A DNA stretch of 41,979 bases from Candidatus Yanofskyibacteriota bacterium (lineage in GTDB: Bacteria; Patescibacteriota; Minisyncoccia; 2-02-FULL-40-12; IGHO2-01-FULL-4-A): the NCBI GenBank assembly GCA_016185545.1, contig JACPNJ010000004.1, forward strand, positions 1 through 41,979. The letters are read 5' to 3'. Both the position numbers and the translations under genes were made by a program. The notes below the pieces were generated by a model, which was not told where the DNA came from, did not search any database, and saw nothing but the letters and a program-made list of their open reading frames with translations. Of this stretch, positions 34,162 through 41,979 are shown in pieces. Every line of letters starts with the position of its first letter. Position 1 is the first letter of the stretch.

Positions 34162-34446
34162 TTATTTTTTAAGTCCTAGTTCTTTTATAATCTTCGCGTG
34201 CCTTGTGGGGCTTTCTTTTTTGAGATAATCCAAAAGACGTTTGCGTTTAGCAACCATTTTTAGAAGGCCGGTGCGAGAACTATTATCCTTCTGGTGTTTC
34301 TTGAGATGCTTGCTCAAAACCTCAATTTCTTCAGTAAATAAAGCAATTTGCACCTCGGCAGAACCGGTATCGCCTTCGTGTTTGGCATGCTGTCCGACTA
34401 TTTTCTGTTTTGTTTTAGTATTTAACACTTTTTCAGTATAACACAT
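34162..34446 (-). CDS. rpsO: 30S ribosomal protein S15
   Basis: HEGDTGSAEVQIALFTEEIEVLSKHLKKHQKDNSSRTGLLKMVAKRKRLLDYLKK. Confidence 0.96.
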   Translation of the reverse strand: MCYTEKVLNTKTKQKIVGQHAKHEGDTGSAEVQIALFTEEIEVLSKHLKKHQKDNSSRTGLLKMVAKRKRLLDYLKKESPTRHAKIIKELGLKK

Positions 34447-34456
34447 CTTTGAAAAA

Positions 34457-34480
34457 CAAAAAAGCCCTATCCGGGCTTGG
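34457..34480 (-). terminator. terminator overlapping the 3' end of ORF 34467-34685
   Basis: Minus strand AAGCCCGGATAGGGCTTTTTTG. Confidence 0.7.
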
Positions 34481-34685
34481 GAATAAATTGATATTTAATG
34501 CCGCAATTATGGCAATGAAAACCCTTGCTCACGTTTTTGTATTGATTTTTTGAGCCAGGACCGTATATCAACGACCCAGTCGTCGAATCAAATTCTCTTT
34601 CTATCAATTCGGCGATGACTCCTCCGCAAACTACGCATTTACCATCTGTCAGCTTTTCCATATTTTCCCCCACACAAAAATACAA
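34467..34685 (-). CDS. small zinc-ribbon-like protein
   Basis: CVVCGG ... CHNCG. Confidence 0.6.
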   Translation of the reverse strand: MYFCVGENMEKLTDGKCVVCGGVIAELIEREFDSTTGSLIYGPGSKNQYKNVSKGFHCHNCGIKYQFIPKPG

Positions 34686-34742
34686 AGAACTACTGGCAAA
34701 CTAGCACAAATCCCACACCTTTACAAATATATTCCTGTTATG

Positions 34743-35958
34743 TCATTTTTCATTAACTAAATAATCAACTTTCTCAAGAAACATAATTGTCTCGTTTGTT
34801 TTACTTAATTTGCGTAGGGCTTGCCGCCAATCTTTGCCAGGTTTTTTAAGCGCCTGTATAACCCTGCCAATGCCGCAGTTATGGGCGGCGTACAAATAGA
34901 AATTCAGGTTTTCGTCGTCCAAAATACCAATCCCGAGTGTTCTTATCAGCTCGTTAAGATTATAATCATAGAGTAAAATTGCCGCTTTGATTGATTCTAT
35001 GTGATTGGCCGCGCCAACCTTGAATTCCGGCAATTGAGCGGCGGGGTATGTTTTTTTAACTATATCCCAGGTTCCGATTCCGCGTCCTCTTTTGGGTTTA
35101 TTATTAGTAAACTGCGTCAACCCGACCGCTCCGGCATAATTGTAAGATGGGAAAGCTTCTTCACCATTGCCGGTAAGGATAACTTTAACCCTATCAAACG
35201 GATTATATTGAAGAATGCCGGATTTATAAGCGTAAAATTCGCGGGTCTGTAAGTTCAACGAGAACAAGGTTGTATGGAAAACTGAAAGGTGGAATTTCAC
35301 TTATTTTTCTGTCTAATATGACAAAAGATTCAACACCCAAAGTATTCAGCTGTTTGAATGCCTCCAAAACGTCATTTAAAAGATGCCAGCCGCCCAGTTG
35401 TACCAATTCATCTCGGTGCAAACTGGTTGAATAAGGAACGTATATTGATTCAATCGGTTTCTTATTTATCAAATCTACCCATTTATTGCCAATAACCACC
35501 CAATACGGTTTGCTGACAACGTGGAAAGCAGAGTTTCTGCCATTCCAGGTTAAGCCGTTAATCCTGGGCTCAATTTCAATTAAGAATTCTTTTTCCTGAT
35601 TCCAAAGCCTTTGGCCTTCTTTTTTAATCTTTATAATTTTAATTTCCCCGGTTTCCGTATTCATTAACGCAAGGCCGGTTTCTTTCCAGGCATAATCCGT
35701 GCGTTTAATGACAAGGGTTTTTGTTTTATTTTTGGACTCTTGGGACGGTAATTTCCTTATTTCTTTATAACTTATTATCTTGGCGCTGTGCCTCAACTCA
35801 ACATCGCGGAGCACCTGTTTTGCCTCATTGATTTTGTCTAGCCAATCATATTTCGATTCAGCAGCTTTAACATTCCCTGAACAATAATGGATAAAAAGCG
35901 AAAAAATCACCAAAGACGTGAATAGCAAAATCTGCGCGCGTAGTTTATTCATAACCAC
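34743..35958 (-). pseudogene. transglycosylase-SLT-like protein split across two frames (35224-35958 and 34743-35300): apparent frameshift
   Basis: Upstream ORF ends ...VELTDPRILRL*; downstream frame reads ...REFYAYKSGILQYNPFDRV...YAGAVGLTQFT...YAAHNCGIGRV; overlap at about 35224-35300. Confidence 0.6.
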
Positions 35959-36046
35959 AATCCTTAAGTTTTTAAAAAACTACTGGGAAAAATAATAACA
36001 ATTTGCATGATTTATATCAAACTTTATAATGTGCGACGCGGACGTG

Positions 36047-36055
36047 GTATAATAA
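36047..36055 (+). promoter_or_regulatory. extended -10 promoter for Xer recombinase
   Basis: TGGTATAAT 36 nt upstream of the ATG. Confidence 0.5.
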
Positions 36056-36090
36056 ATTTGTGATCCCAAACGAGATAGCAAGGACTTAAG

Positions 36091-37008
36091 ATGACAATTA
36101 AAGACCTCAAAACTCAATTTCTTGAATATCTGGAAATAGAAAAAAACCGCTCGGCGAAGACGGTGGAAAATTACAACCACTACCTAGTGAGATTTATTAA
36201 TTTTGCCAAAATAGACAAGCCGGGGGATATAAGCGAAGAGCTGATACGCAAATATCGCCTGTATTTAAACCGGCTTAATGACGCAAATAGTAGGCCCCTT
36301 AAAAAAGTTACCCAAAATTATCACGTCATTGCCCTGCGTGCTTTTTTAAAATATCTGGCCAAGCGGGACATCAAGACTGTTTCAGCCGAAAAATTGGAGC
36401 TTGGCAAGCAGGAAGAGCGACAAGTTACATTTTTGGAGCCGCATGAATTGGAAAGGTTTCTGCGGGCACCAAACGGAACGGCTTTGTCTGATCTGCGCGA
36501 CCGGGCGATACTGGAAACGCTTTTTTCCACTGGCCTGCGCGTATCGGAACTCTGTTCACTCAATCGGAATGACATAGACATCAAAAGGGGAGAGTTCTCT
36601 GTGCGGGGTAAAGGAAGCAAAATTCGGGTTGTTTTTTTATCTGATGGCGCCAAGGTTTCGCTTGCAACTTATCTGGATAAACGTCCCGATGCTGATGAGT
36701 CATTGTTTATCAGGGTTCCACAAAACGAAAAACTGGAGAAATATGAAAAATTGCGACTCACGCCGCGCAGTATCCAGCGGATTATTAAAAAATATGCTGT
36801 CACCGCCGGTATTGTCGGTAAGTCGGTCAGCCCGCATTCGCTACGCCACTCTTTTGCCACCGACCTTCTGCGCAATGGCGCCGATATACGCTCTGTCCAA
36901 GCCATGCTTGGCCACTCCTCCGTCACCACCACTCAAATTTATACCCACGTAACCGATAAACAGTTACGCGAGGTGCATGAAAAATTTCATGATAAGGTTA
37001 GAAAGTAG
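36091..37008 (+). CDS. tyrosine recombinase XerC/XerD-like
   Basis: LFSTGLRVSELCSLNRNDID, HSLRHSFATDLLRNGADIRSVQAMLGHSSVTTTQIYTHV. Confidence 0.94.
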   Translation: MTIKDLKTQFLEYLEIEKNRSAKTVENYNHYLVRFINFAKIDKPGDISEELIRKYRLYLNRLNDANSRPLKKVTQNYHVIALRAFLKYLAKRDIKTVSAEKLELGKQEERQVTFLEPHELERFLRAPNGTALSDLRDRAILETLFSTGLRVSELCSLNRNDIDIKRGEFSVRGKGSKIRVVFLSDGAKVSLATYLDKRPDADESLFIRVPQNEKLEKYEKLRLTPRSIQRIIKKYAVTAGIVGKSVSPHSLRHSFATDLLRNGADIRSVQAMLGHSSVTTTQIYTHVTDKQLREVHEKFHDKVRK

Positions 37009-37011
37009 ATT

Positions 37012-37040
37012 CGCCGATAATTGTCGGCTGTTTTTTTAAA
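37012..37040 (+). terminator. terminator after xer
   Basis: GCCGAtaatTGTCGGCTGTTTTTTT. Confidence 0.75.
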
Positions 37041-38286
37041 AAAGATTTATAGGATTAACAGTTGGTTTTTCCAATGGTTTATACGCATCAAAGTCAAACG
37101 GCGGACCAACATTTATTCCTTGGCCACCGCCATCTGGTGTGGTCCAAAATATAACCTGCCTCGGCATGCCTCTCAACTTAAACTCATTGGCAAAGGCCTG
37201 CCCCAGGACTCGCCGCTTCTCTTCGTCTAAGAGGTAAAAAGTTTCAGAAACGCCAACTTGCTGATGTGCGCCATAAACGATTTGTATGTCGTCAAAAACC
37301 CTCTTGATTAGGTCGGCATAACTTCTGTTTGTCGGCGTGGGATAAAACGAAAAATCCAAGCGACCCGGAATGGGCAGGTTGTTTGCTCTCATAAACTCGG
37401 TTGACCTGAACATCCAGAAAAGAGACCTGTGGCCGTTTATGGCAGGATACTGCTTGTCCGCGAAGGAATCATCAAAGATTTCTCCCTCGGAAGAAGCGAT
37501 TATAAAATACACCGAGAGAGTAACATCGGCAGAGTTAGCTTGTGACACTAAATAGGGATAAATGTCCAATAAAAATCTTTCCTGATTCGGATTGGCTCCG
37601 ATCATTATTTCACCTTCAAGGTAAATGACTTTTACAACTTTTTTTCCGTCGGGTCTCCGGATGAAACCGGCTCTGTAAATGAGATTGGATACAGATTCTT
37701 TAGCACGGCTAGCAAACTCTTCCCAAGACATGTTGCACAAACCGTATGTTCCATTAGGATTATCCCTTTTATAATCAGCACACCCCAACCATCCAAAAGA
37801 AAATTCTAAATCTAAATAGTGGCCATCAGCGGCTTTAACACTCGCGACATCTGTTGCATACCTGATTACGTTATCCAATTCCTGGCCGGAGAGAGGAAAC
37901 GCGAGCCACCAAGCTTCCTCTTTTTCTACCGTATCTAGCATAGGATTCACAGGATCATCAACGGGAAATATAAACGTTTTAACAGTATTCGCTCCGGAAT
38001 CCGCCATTTCTTGCAGTTGTTCCAAAACTTTCATGCGCGTTTCTGTTTCGTGATAATAACGGATAAAATATCCCGGTTTGGTAACAAAATTAGAGGTAGT
38101 TGAATGATAGTTGGCACCCAATCCGTAAACCAACTCGGCGGCCGGTGGCATATCGAACGGTCTTTTATTGTTTAAAATTACTCCGAAAAGCGTTGGCATA
38201 GGGTTACGATAAAGTTGGGCAGATGCGGGAGTTGGATTAATCGCGGCAAAAAAAATAAACAAAGCTACTAACCGCTTTTTGTTCAT
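37036..38286 (-). CDS. secreted protein, possible glycoside-hydrolase-like TIM barrel
   Basis: Signal peptide MNKKRLVALFIFFAAINPTPASA; ADSGANTVKTFIFPVDDP, VIYLEGEIMIG. Confidence 0.6.
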   Translation of the reverse strand: MNKKRLVALFIFFAAINPTPASAQLYRNPMPTLFGVILNNKRPFDMPPAAELVYGLGANYHSTTSNFVTKPGYFIRYYHETETRMKVLEQLQEMADSGANTVKTFIFPVDDPVNPMLDTVEKEEAWWLAFPLSGQELDNVIRYATDVASVKAADGHYLDLEFSFGWLGCADYKRDNPNGTYGLCNMSWEEFASRAKESVSNLIYRAGFIRRPDGKKVVKVIYLEGEIMIGANPNQERFLLDIYPYLVSQANSADVTLSVYFIIASSEGEIFDDSFADKQYPAINGHRSLFWMFRSTEFMRANNLPIPGRLDFSFYPTPTNRSYADLIKRVFDDIQIVYGAHQQVGVSETFYLLDEEKRRVLGQAFANEFKLRGMPRQVIFWTTPDGGGQGINVGPPFDFDAYKPLEKPTVNPINLF

Positions 38287-38441
38287 GGCACGCCTCCTAA
38301 GTTTGTAAAGGTTCCAAAAAAGCTGTTTTTTAAACAGCTCCTTCTTTAAATAGTAACGTTAAAATTACATTGTGTCAAATCACAAGAGTCCTGCTTCGCC
38401 AAGGTTTCGACGCGAGTTTTGCTACTTATTAAAAAATAAAA

Positions 38442-38465
38442 AAGCCGACATTTGTCGGCAAATTC
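38442..38465 (-). terminator. terminator downstream of ORF 38465-39001
   Basis: Minus strand TTGCCGACAAATGTCGGCTTTTTTATTTTTT. Confidence 0.8.
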
Positions 38466-39001
38466 TAGGCACTGGTATTAACATTGAGTGCATCTTTCCA
38501 ATAATTTAGAGTTTCTTGTCCAATTATTTTAGAGTTATCTTTATAAACCTCTTCTAGGGCAACGAGAAGTATTCTTGAATGTTTTTCGCTACCCAGCAAG
38601 ACAAGGGATTTTAGTATTCGAGTAATTCTCAGGAAGTTATGATTATTTCTCGTAAGCCAGTTACGAGATTTTTGTTGGAAGTCTTTCGACTTAACTATCT
38701 GATACGTGCCACTTTCCCACGTGGCCATGAAGCCATAGAAGTCTATTAATTTTGCTAACGAAAGAAGTAACTTTTGATTTACTTTCGTATTGTTTCTAAA
38801 TGTAGCAATATCAGCCTCACTTAACACAGGAGCAGAAGAGTTAAAGGCGCTCGTTTCTTTCAGCGGGAAAAGCCATTGTATGTAATCATGTACGTTTTCT
38901 ATTTGCTCGTCTTTCCAGGCCAAAATTTCATCAATCATTCGACCTCGATTATCCGGGCCTTGCCCCAGATAAAATTGCACTAGTTGTGAATTTGATTGCA
39001 T
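38465..39001 (-). CDS. hypothetical protein
   Basis: ATG at 39001 preceded by GGAGGAAAACTCT. Confidence 0.65.
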   Translation of the reverse strand: MQSNSQLVQFYLGQGPDNRGRMIDEILAWKDEQIENVHDYIQWLFPLKETSAFNSSAPVLSEADIATFRNNTKVNQKLLLSLAKLIDFYGFMATWESGTYQIVKSKDFQQKSRNWLTRNNHNFLRITRILKSLVLLGSEKHSRILLVALEEVYKDNSKIIGQETLNYWKDALNVNTSA

Positions 39002-39190
39002 AGAGTTTTCCTCCAACTTCTTATTGTTAAAGATAAAAGCAAAATAGCATTTATTGTTGCTATTGTCAAATTTAGAATCGGCATAACCGGAAAACCCACA
39101 AAAACCATATTTAACAAGAATATTTAAATAATTATTGTTTTTTAGCCATTTTTTAGGAAAACCACCAGTTAATAACCTCTGCATATCAAA

Positions 39191-39216
39191 AACAACCAAG
39201 TCAGACTTGGTTGTTT
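39191..39216. terminator. bidirectional terminator-like hairpin
   Basis: AACAACCAAGTCAGACTTGGTTGTTTTT. Confidence 0.7.
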
Positions 39217-39296
39217 TTGGATCTTAAATATAGTTAAGTGTCGAGTCTGACTCGACTACCTCGCTAAACTCGGCGAACCGAGTTTGACTCAGTAGC

Positions 39297-39326
39297 GTTG
39301 ATAGAGAACAATGGAAAACTATTTTG
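39297..39326 (+). repeat. 30-bp direct repeat, copy 1
   Basis: GTTGATAGAGAACAATGGAAAACTATTTTG identical at 41297-41326. Confidence 0.95.
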
Positions 39327-39366
39327 ATTCAGATGTACAGATACTTATTGCAAAATCAATGTTTGA

Positions 39367-41157
39367 TCAATTAGATAAAAGTGCGCGTAGGGTTCGGCGG
39401 GTTATTTCGCCAAAGTAACCGGATACCGGTTTAACGCCATATTTCGCCTGAAGTCTTTTAACCGCATCGCGGGTAATACGGCCAAAATATCCGGTAATCA
39501 AATCTGCCGAATAGCTGACCTCATTTACTAAAAGAGCCTGTAGTAGTTTTACGTCATTTCCGGTTGAACCGATGGCTAAATTTCTAGAAAAATTTGATTG
39601 AATTTTTGGTACCGTATTTAGGTTGCTAATCTGACTTGATCCCGGCTGGACTATTCCACCACTCCCGGTTTGCCATACTCCGTTAGTATAATACTGCCCC
39701 CCGTAAGCAGAATTAAATGGGGTCTGAATATATGTGGAATTTTCCGGGTATCCGTTTGAATAATAACGACCATTAAGAAGTTGGTTTGATGGCCAAGTGC
39801 GCCATTCACCATTCCGTCCGCAAACATCTACGCTGCAAACCGCTCCGCTTATAACTTTTCCTGTTGCGTTATCAACTTCATTCCATGAGGTTCCACTAAG
39901 ATTTTCTGGCATTAAACAAATTGGAAGTCCTGGCACTCGGTCATCACCGCCTACACAAGTAGATGTGGGTGAAATAGGAACAGGTGTAGGGGTTGGGGTA
40001 GGTGTTGCTCCAAAAGTAGTGGCATTCGCAGAAGCGCTCAATTCAGAATTCCAATAAGCCGCAACAGCAGTTACATTATAAATATAGTTAGTATTTGCTG
40101 TAAGATTTGTATCAGAATATGAATACATACTTGAATATGGGGATGCGCTTACATTAGCAATATAAGACCTGCCAACTTGTCCGCCATCAGGACGATAGTA
40201 TAGCCTGAATACATCGTATCTTTGTACTCCGGTTTCAATAGCATTACTAGAAGCAGACCAGCTAAGATCTATACGAGAAGAGGACTTGGCTGTGGCAGAA
40301 AGATTAGTAGGCGGATTAGGCCTTGAACCGGGTATTGGCGTGGGAGTCGGGGTAGGAGTAGCTGATGAAGAAGCAGTAACACTGGGAGTTGGCGAAGCAG
40401 TTAATGTCTGGGTCGGGGTTGGCGAGGCAGTTAGTGTCGGAGTTGGGGTTGGAGTGGAGGTAGAACTGGCCGGTTGAGCTGGGGTTGCCGGAGTCGCTGG
40501 TTGAGCTGATTGAGTAACAGAAGCTGGTGTTGGCGTTGGTGTGAACGACACGGAAGCCGGAGTCGGAGTGGCTGTCGGAGAAACCAAAGGTTGAGAGGGT
40601 GAGGCGGGAATAGCCGGTGTGGCTGGTATGGCAGGAATAGCTGGGGTGGCTCGATGATATTGTGACACTTCTTTGACTGACTTTAGTTCTTCACCTCTTT
40701 TGTACCATTTAAACTCTTTGCTGTTGATACAGAAAACTTTTTTAAAGAAGTCGGGGTCGTCGTTGATTGCTTCTTCTCCGGAAGTATTGACCCAGCGAAT
40801 CTTTCCTTCATCTTCATCTTCCGATTCAAAACCATAGACTTTGGGGTCGTTTTGTTCGCAGTTTCTAAAGAGTCCGACTGTTGGAAAAGAGTCCCTAATT
40901 TCAGGAGTAATCAGTTTAACATTGGTAAATCCGCCTAGATGGGCATAGAACTTAAATATCTCGGGATTAAGAAATAATCTCTTGAAGCCATGTTCATTGA
41001 TGATGTAAACATCTGGATCGTCAGAAAAGATAGCGCTAATAAGATCGCCTTCTTTGAGACCAAAGTCGGAGGGTTTAGAGGCATTGGTTACGGATATTCT
41101 AAAATGAAATATCGCAAGAGTAACTAAGATAGCAAACAAAAAATAGACCTTTTTCAT
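39367..41157 (-). CDS. secreted protein: FN3 domain, Thr/Pro-rich linker, C-terminal peptidoglycan-binding domain
   Basis: PPTNLSATAKSSSRIDLSWSASSNA (FN3); (TP)n linker; GNDVKLLQALLVNEVSYSADLITGYFGRITRDAVKRLQAKYGV (PG-binding). Confidence 0.85.
   Translation of the reverse strand: MKKVYFLFAILVTLAIFHFRISVTNASKPSDFGLKEGDLISAIFSDDPDVYIINEHGFKRLFLNPEIFKFYAHLGGFTNVKLITPEIRDSFPTVGLFRNCEQNDPKVYGFESEDEDEGKIRWVNTSGEEAINDDPDFFKKVFCINSKEFKWYKRGEELKSVKEVSQYHRATPAIPAIPATPAIPASPSQPLVSPTATPTPASVSFTPTPTPASVTQSAQPATPATPAQPASSTSTPTPTPTLTASPTPTQTLTASPTPSVTASSSATPTPTPTPIPGSRPNPPTNLSATAKSSSRIDLSWSASSNAIETGVQRYDVFRLYYRPDGGQVGRSYIANVSASPYSSMYSYSDTNLTANTNYIYNVTAVAAYWNSELSASANATTFGATPTPTPTPVPISPTSTCVGGDDRVPGLPICLMPENLSGTSWNEVDNATGKVISGAVCSVDVCGRNGEWRTWPSNQLLNGRYYSNGYPENSTYIQTPFNSAYGGQYYTNGVWQTGSGGIVQPGSSQISNLNTVPKIQSNFSRNLAIGSTGNDVKLLQALLVNEVSYSADLITGYFGRITRDAVKRLQAKYGVKPVSGYFGEITRRTLRALLSN
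40335..40590 (-). repeat. low-complexity Thr/Pro/Ala linker-coding repeat
   Basis: TPTPTPTLTASPTPTQTLTASPTPSVTASSSATPTPTPTPIPG. Confidence 0.85.
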
Positions 41158-41250
41158 ATGTATTATAATTATACCACACGGGGCTCAATGTTGTGGTGGA
41201 AAACTTTTTGTGGGATGGGATGGGAAAAAGCTAAGCATAGTATGGAAAAA

Positions 41251-41284
41251 GCCCTTCAACTTGGTCGCTGAAAGGGCTTTTTCT
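41251..41284. terminator. hairpin terminator
   Basis: AAAAAGCCCTTcaacttggtcgctgAAAGGGCTTTTT. Confidence 0.75.
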
Positions 41285-41296
41285 AACGGTGATGGA

Positions 41297-41326
41297 GTTG
41301 ATAGAGAACAATGGAAAACTATTTTG
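41297..41326 (+). repeat. 30-bp direct repeat, copy 2
   Basis: Identical to 39297-39326. Confidence 0.95.
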
Positions 41327-41526
41327 GGATATATCTATGAATACTTTTTGAAAAACAACCTATTCCAGCCGCTGGATTACCTGTGCATGATAAGTCATTG
41401 ACTCCTTATACACGATTTGCTATATTTAAAGTCTAAATGGCTTCGGCCCGACCTCGCTGCAAAGCGAGGGTAAAAAAGACATGATCAAGGCAACAAAGTC
41501 TTGATTTTCTGTTTTAACTGGCCAAA

Positions 41527-41856
41527 TTAAACCTTTCCAACCTCCCCAATTTTATGGGACAATCTGCGGGTATCAATTAATCTAATTTGAGATAAAATAG
41601 CGACACTTTCTTTATTATGTAATTTAAAATGGAAATAGTAGGGTGACTTTTTATTAGTTCTGGTAAGCGGAATGGCCCAGAAAATTTCATTATTAAATTT
41701 GCGAATAATCAAGATCGGTCTTAGAAAATCTTCTCCTTTTCCATCCTGTTCAAAGCCGACATTTAATCCCAAGTGGCAAAACCATATTTCTCGTTCATGG
41801 AAGAACGGTCTTTTTGCTAGCTCGTCAACCACGGATTTTTGGGTATTCCTAGTCAA
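41527..41856 (-). CDS. PemK/MazF-like toxin
   Basis: REIWFCHLGLNVGFEQDGKGEDFLRPILIIRKFNNEIFWAIPLTRTNKK; TTG start overlapping the upstream stop. Confidence 0.8.
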   Translation of the reverse strand: MTRNTQKSVVDELAKRPFFHEREIWFCHLGLNVGFEQDGKGEDFLRPILIIRKFNNEIFWAIPLTRTNKKSPYYFHFKLHNKESVAILSQIRLIDTRRLSHKIGEVGKV

Positions 41857-41979
41857 TTGGCGCAGTGATTAATGTTTTTGCTAAGTAATTATTGGGGTTT
41901 TGAAACATTTCCGGCGAGGAAAATCTAAGGCAGAATTCTCTCACATATTCCGGCATCTTCTCCGCGGTAACATGATGAT
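41849..41979 (-). CDS. partial CDS (3' end), possible partner gene of the PemK-like toxin, truncated by window end
   Basis: Open frame ...HHVTAEKMPEYVREFCLRFSSPEMFQNPNNYLAKTLITAPID* whose stop overlaps the toxin start (TTGACTAG). Confidence 0.5.
   Translation of the reverse strand, partial: HHVTAEKMPEYVREFCLRFSSPEMFQNPNNYLAKTLITAPID

Noticed and set aside
36091-37008. Xer-like recombinase as an integron or phage integrase
   Set aside because: Looks like a standard chromosomal XerC/D with no adjacent attI or phage genes; a role with the repeats is speculation.
40286-40477. Val/Gly-rich + strand ORF (VGVGVGV)
   Set aside because: Antisense shadow of the Thr/Pro-rich linker of the minus-strand gene.
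40335-40590. Thr/Pro repeat as an unusual tandem repeat
   Set aside because: Ordinary low-complexity linker of a secreted multidomain protein.

Overview
The window looks like a chromosomal segment of a Candidate Phyla Radiation (Patescibacteria/Parcubacteria-like) bacterium. This is inferred from gene content and protein style, not from a search. Recognisable genes: recG, a GT2-type glycosyltransferase, holA, a DUF3048 protein, a Fic protein, fpg/mutM, polA, tsaE, nfo, a VWA protein, yraN, a LysM+M23 peptidase, comM/yifB, a DksA/TraR zinc-finger protein, ddl, pnp, a NYN/LabA protein, rpsO, a Xer-type recombinase, a RelE/ParE-like toxin pair and a PemK/MazF-like toxin. There are also tRNA-Ser(TGA) and tRNA-Arg(GCG). 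No CRISPR array, rRNA or recognisable transposase was seen. The unusual content is a dense layer of structured repeats. (1) Three copies of a ~160-190 bp element (family A) fold as a three-way junction, with an invariant long arm and loop but stems that differ between copies while staying complementary. (2) A second family (B, two copies) also shows a compensatory stem change. (3) CCCSGTAGTGAA...TTCTACTACSGGG palindromes (family E) occur intergenically and in-frame inside nfo. (4) Palindromes sit in-frame in recG, holA, tsaE and nfo, resembling Rickettsia palindromic elements. (5) At least a dozen degenerate 7-bp tandem-repeat arrays (unit roughly YAGNTNN or its complement) abut start or stop codons or lie in-frame inside conserved genes. 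(6) Large multi-arm palindromes abut stop codons and tRNA 3' ends. Together these look like one or more undescribed palindrome/heptamer repeat systems.
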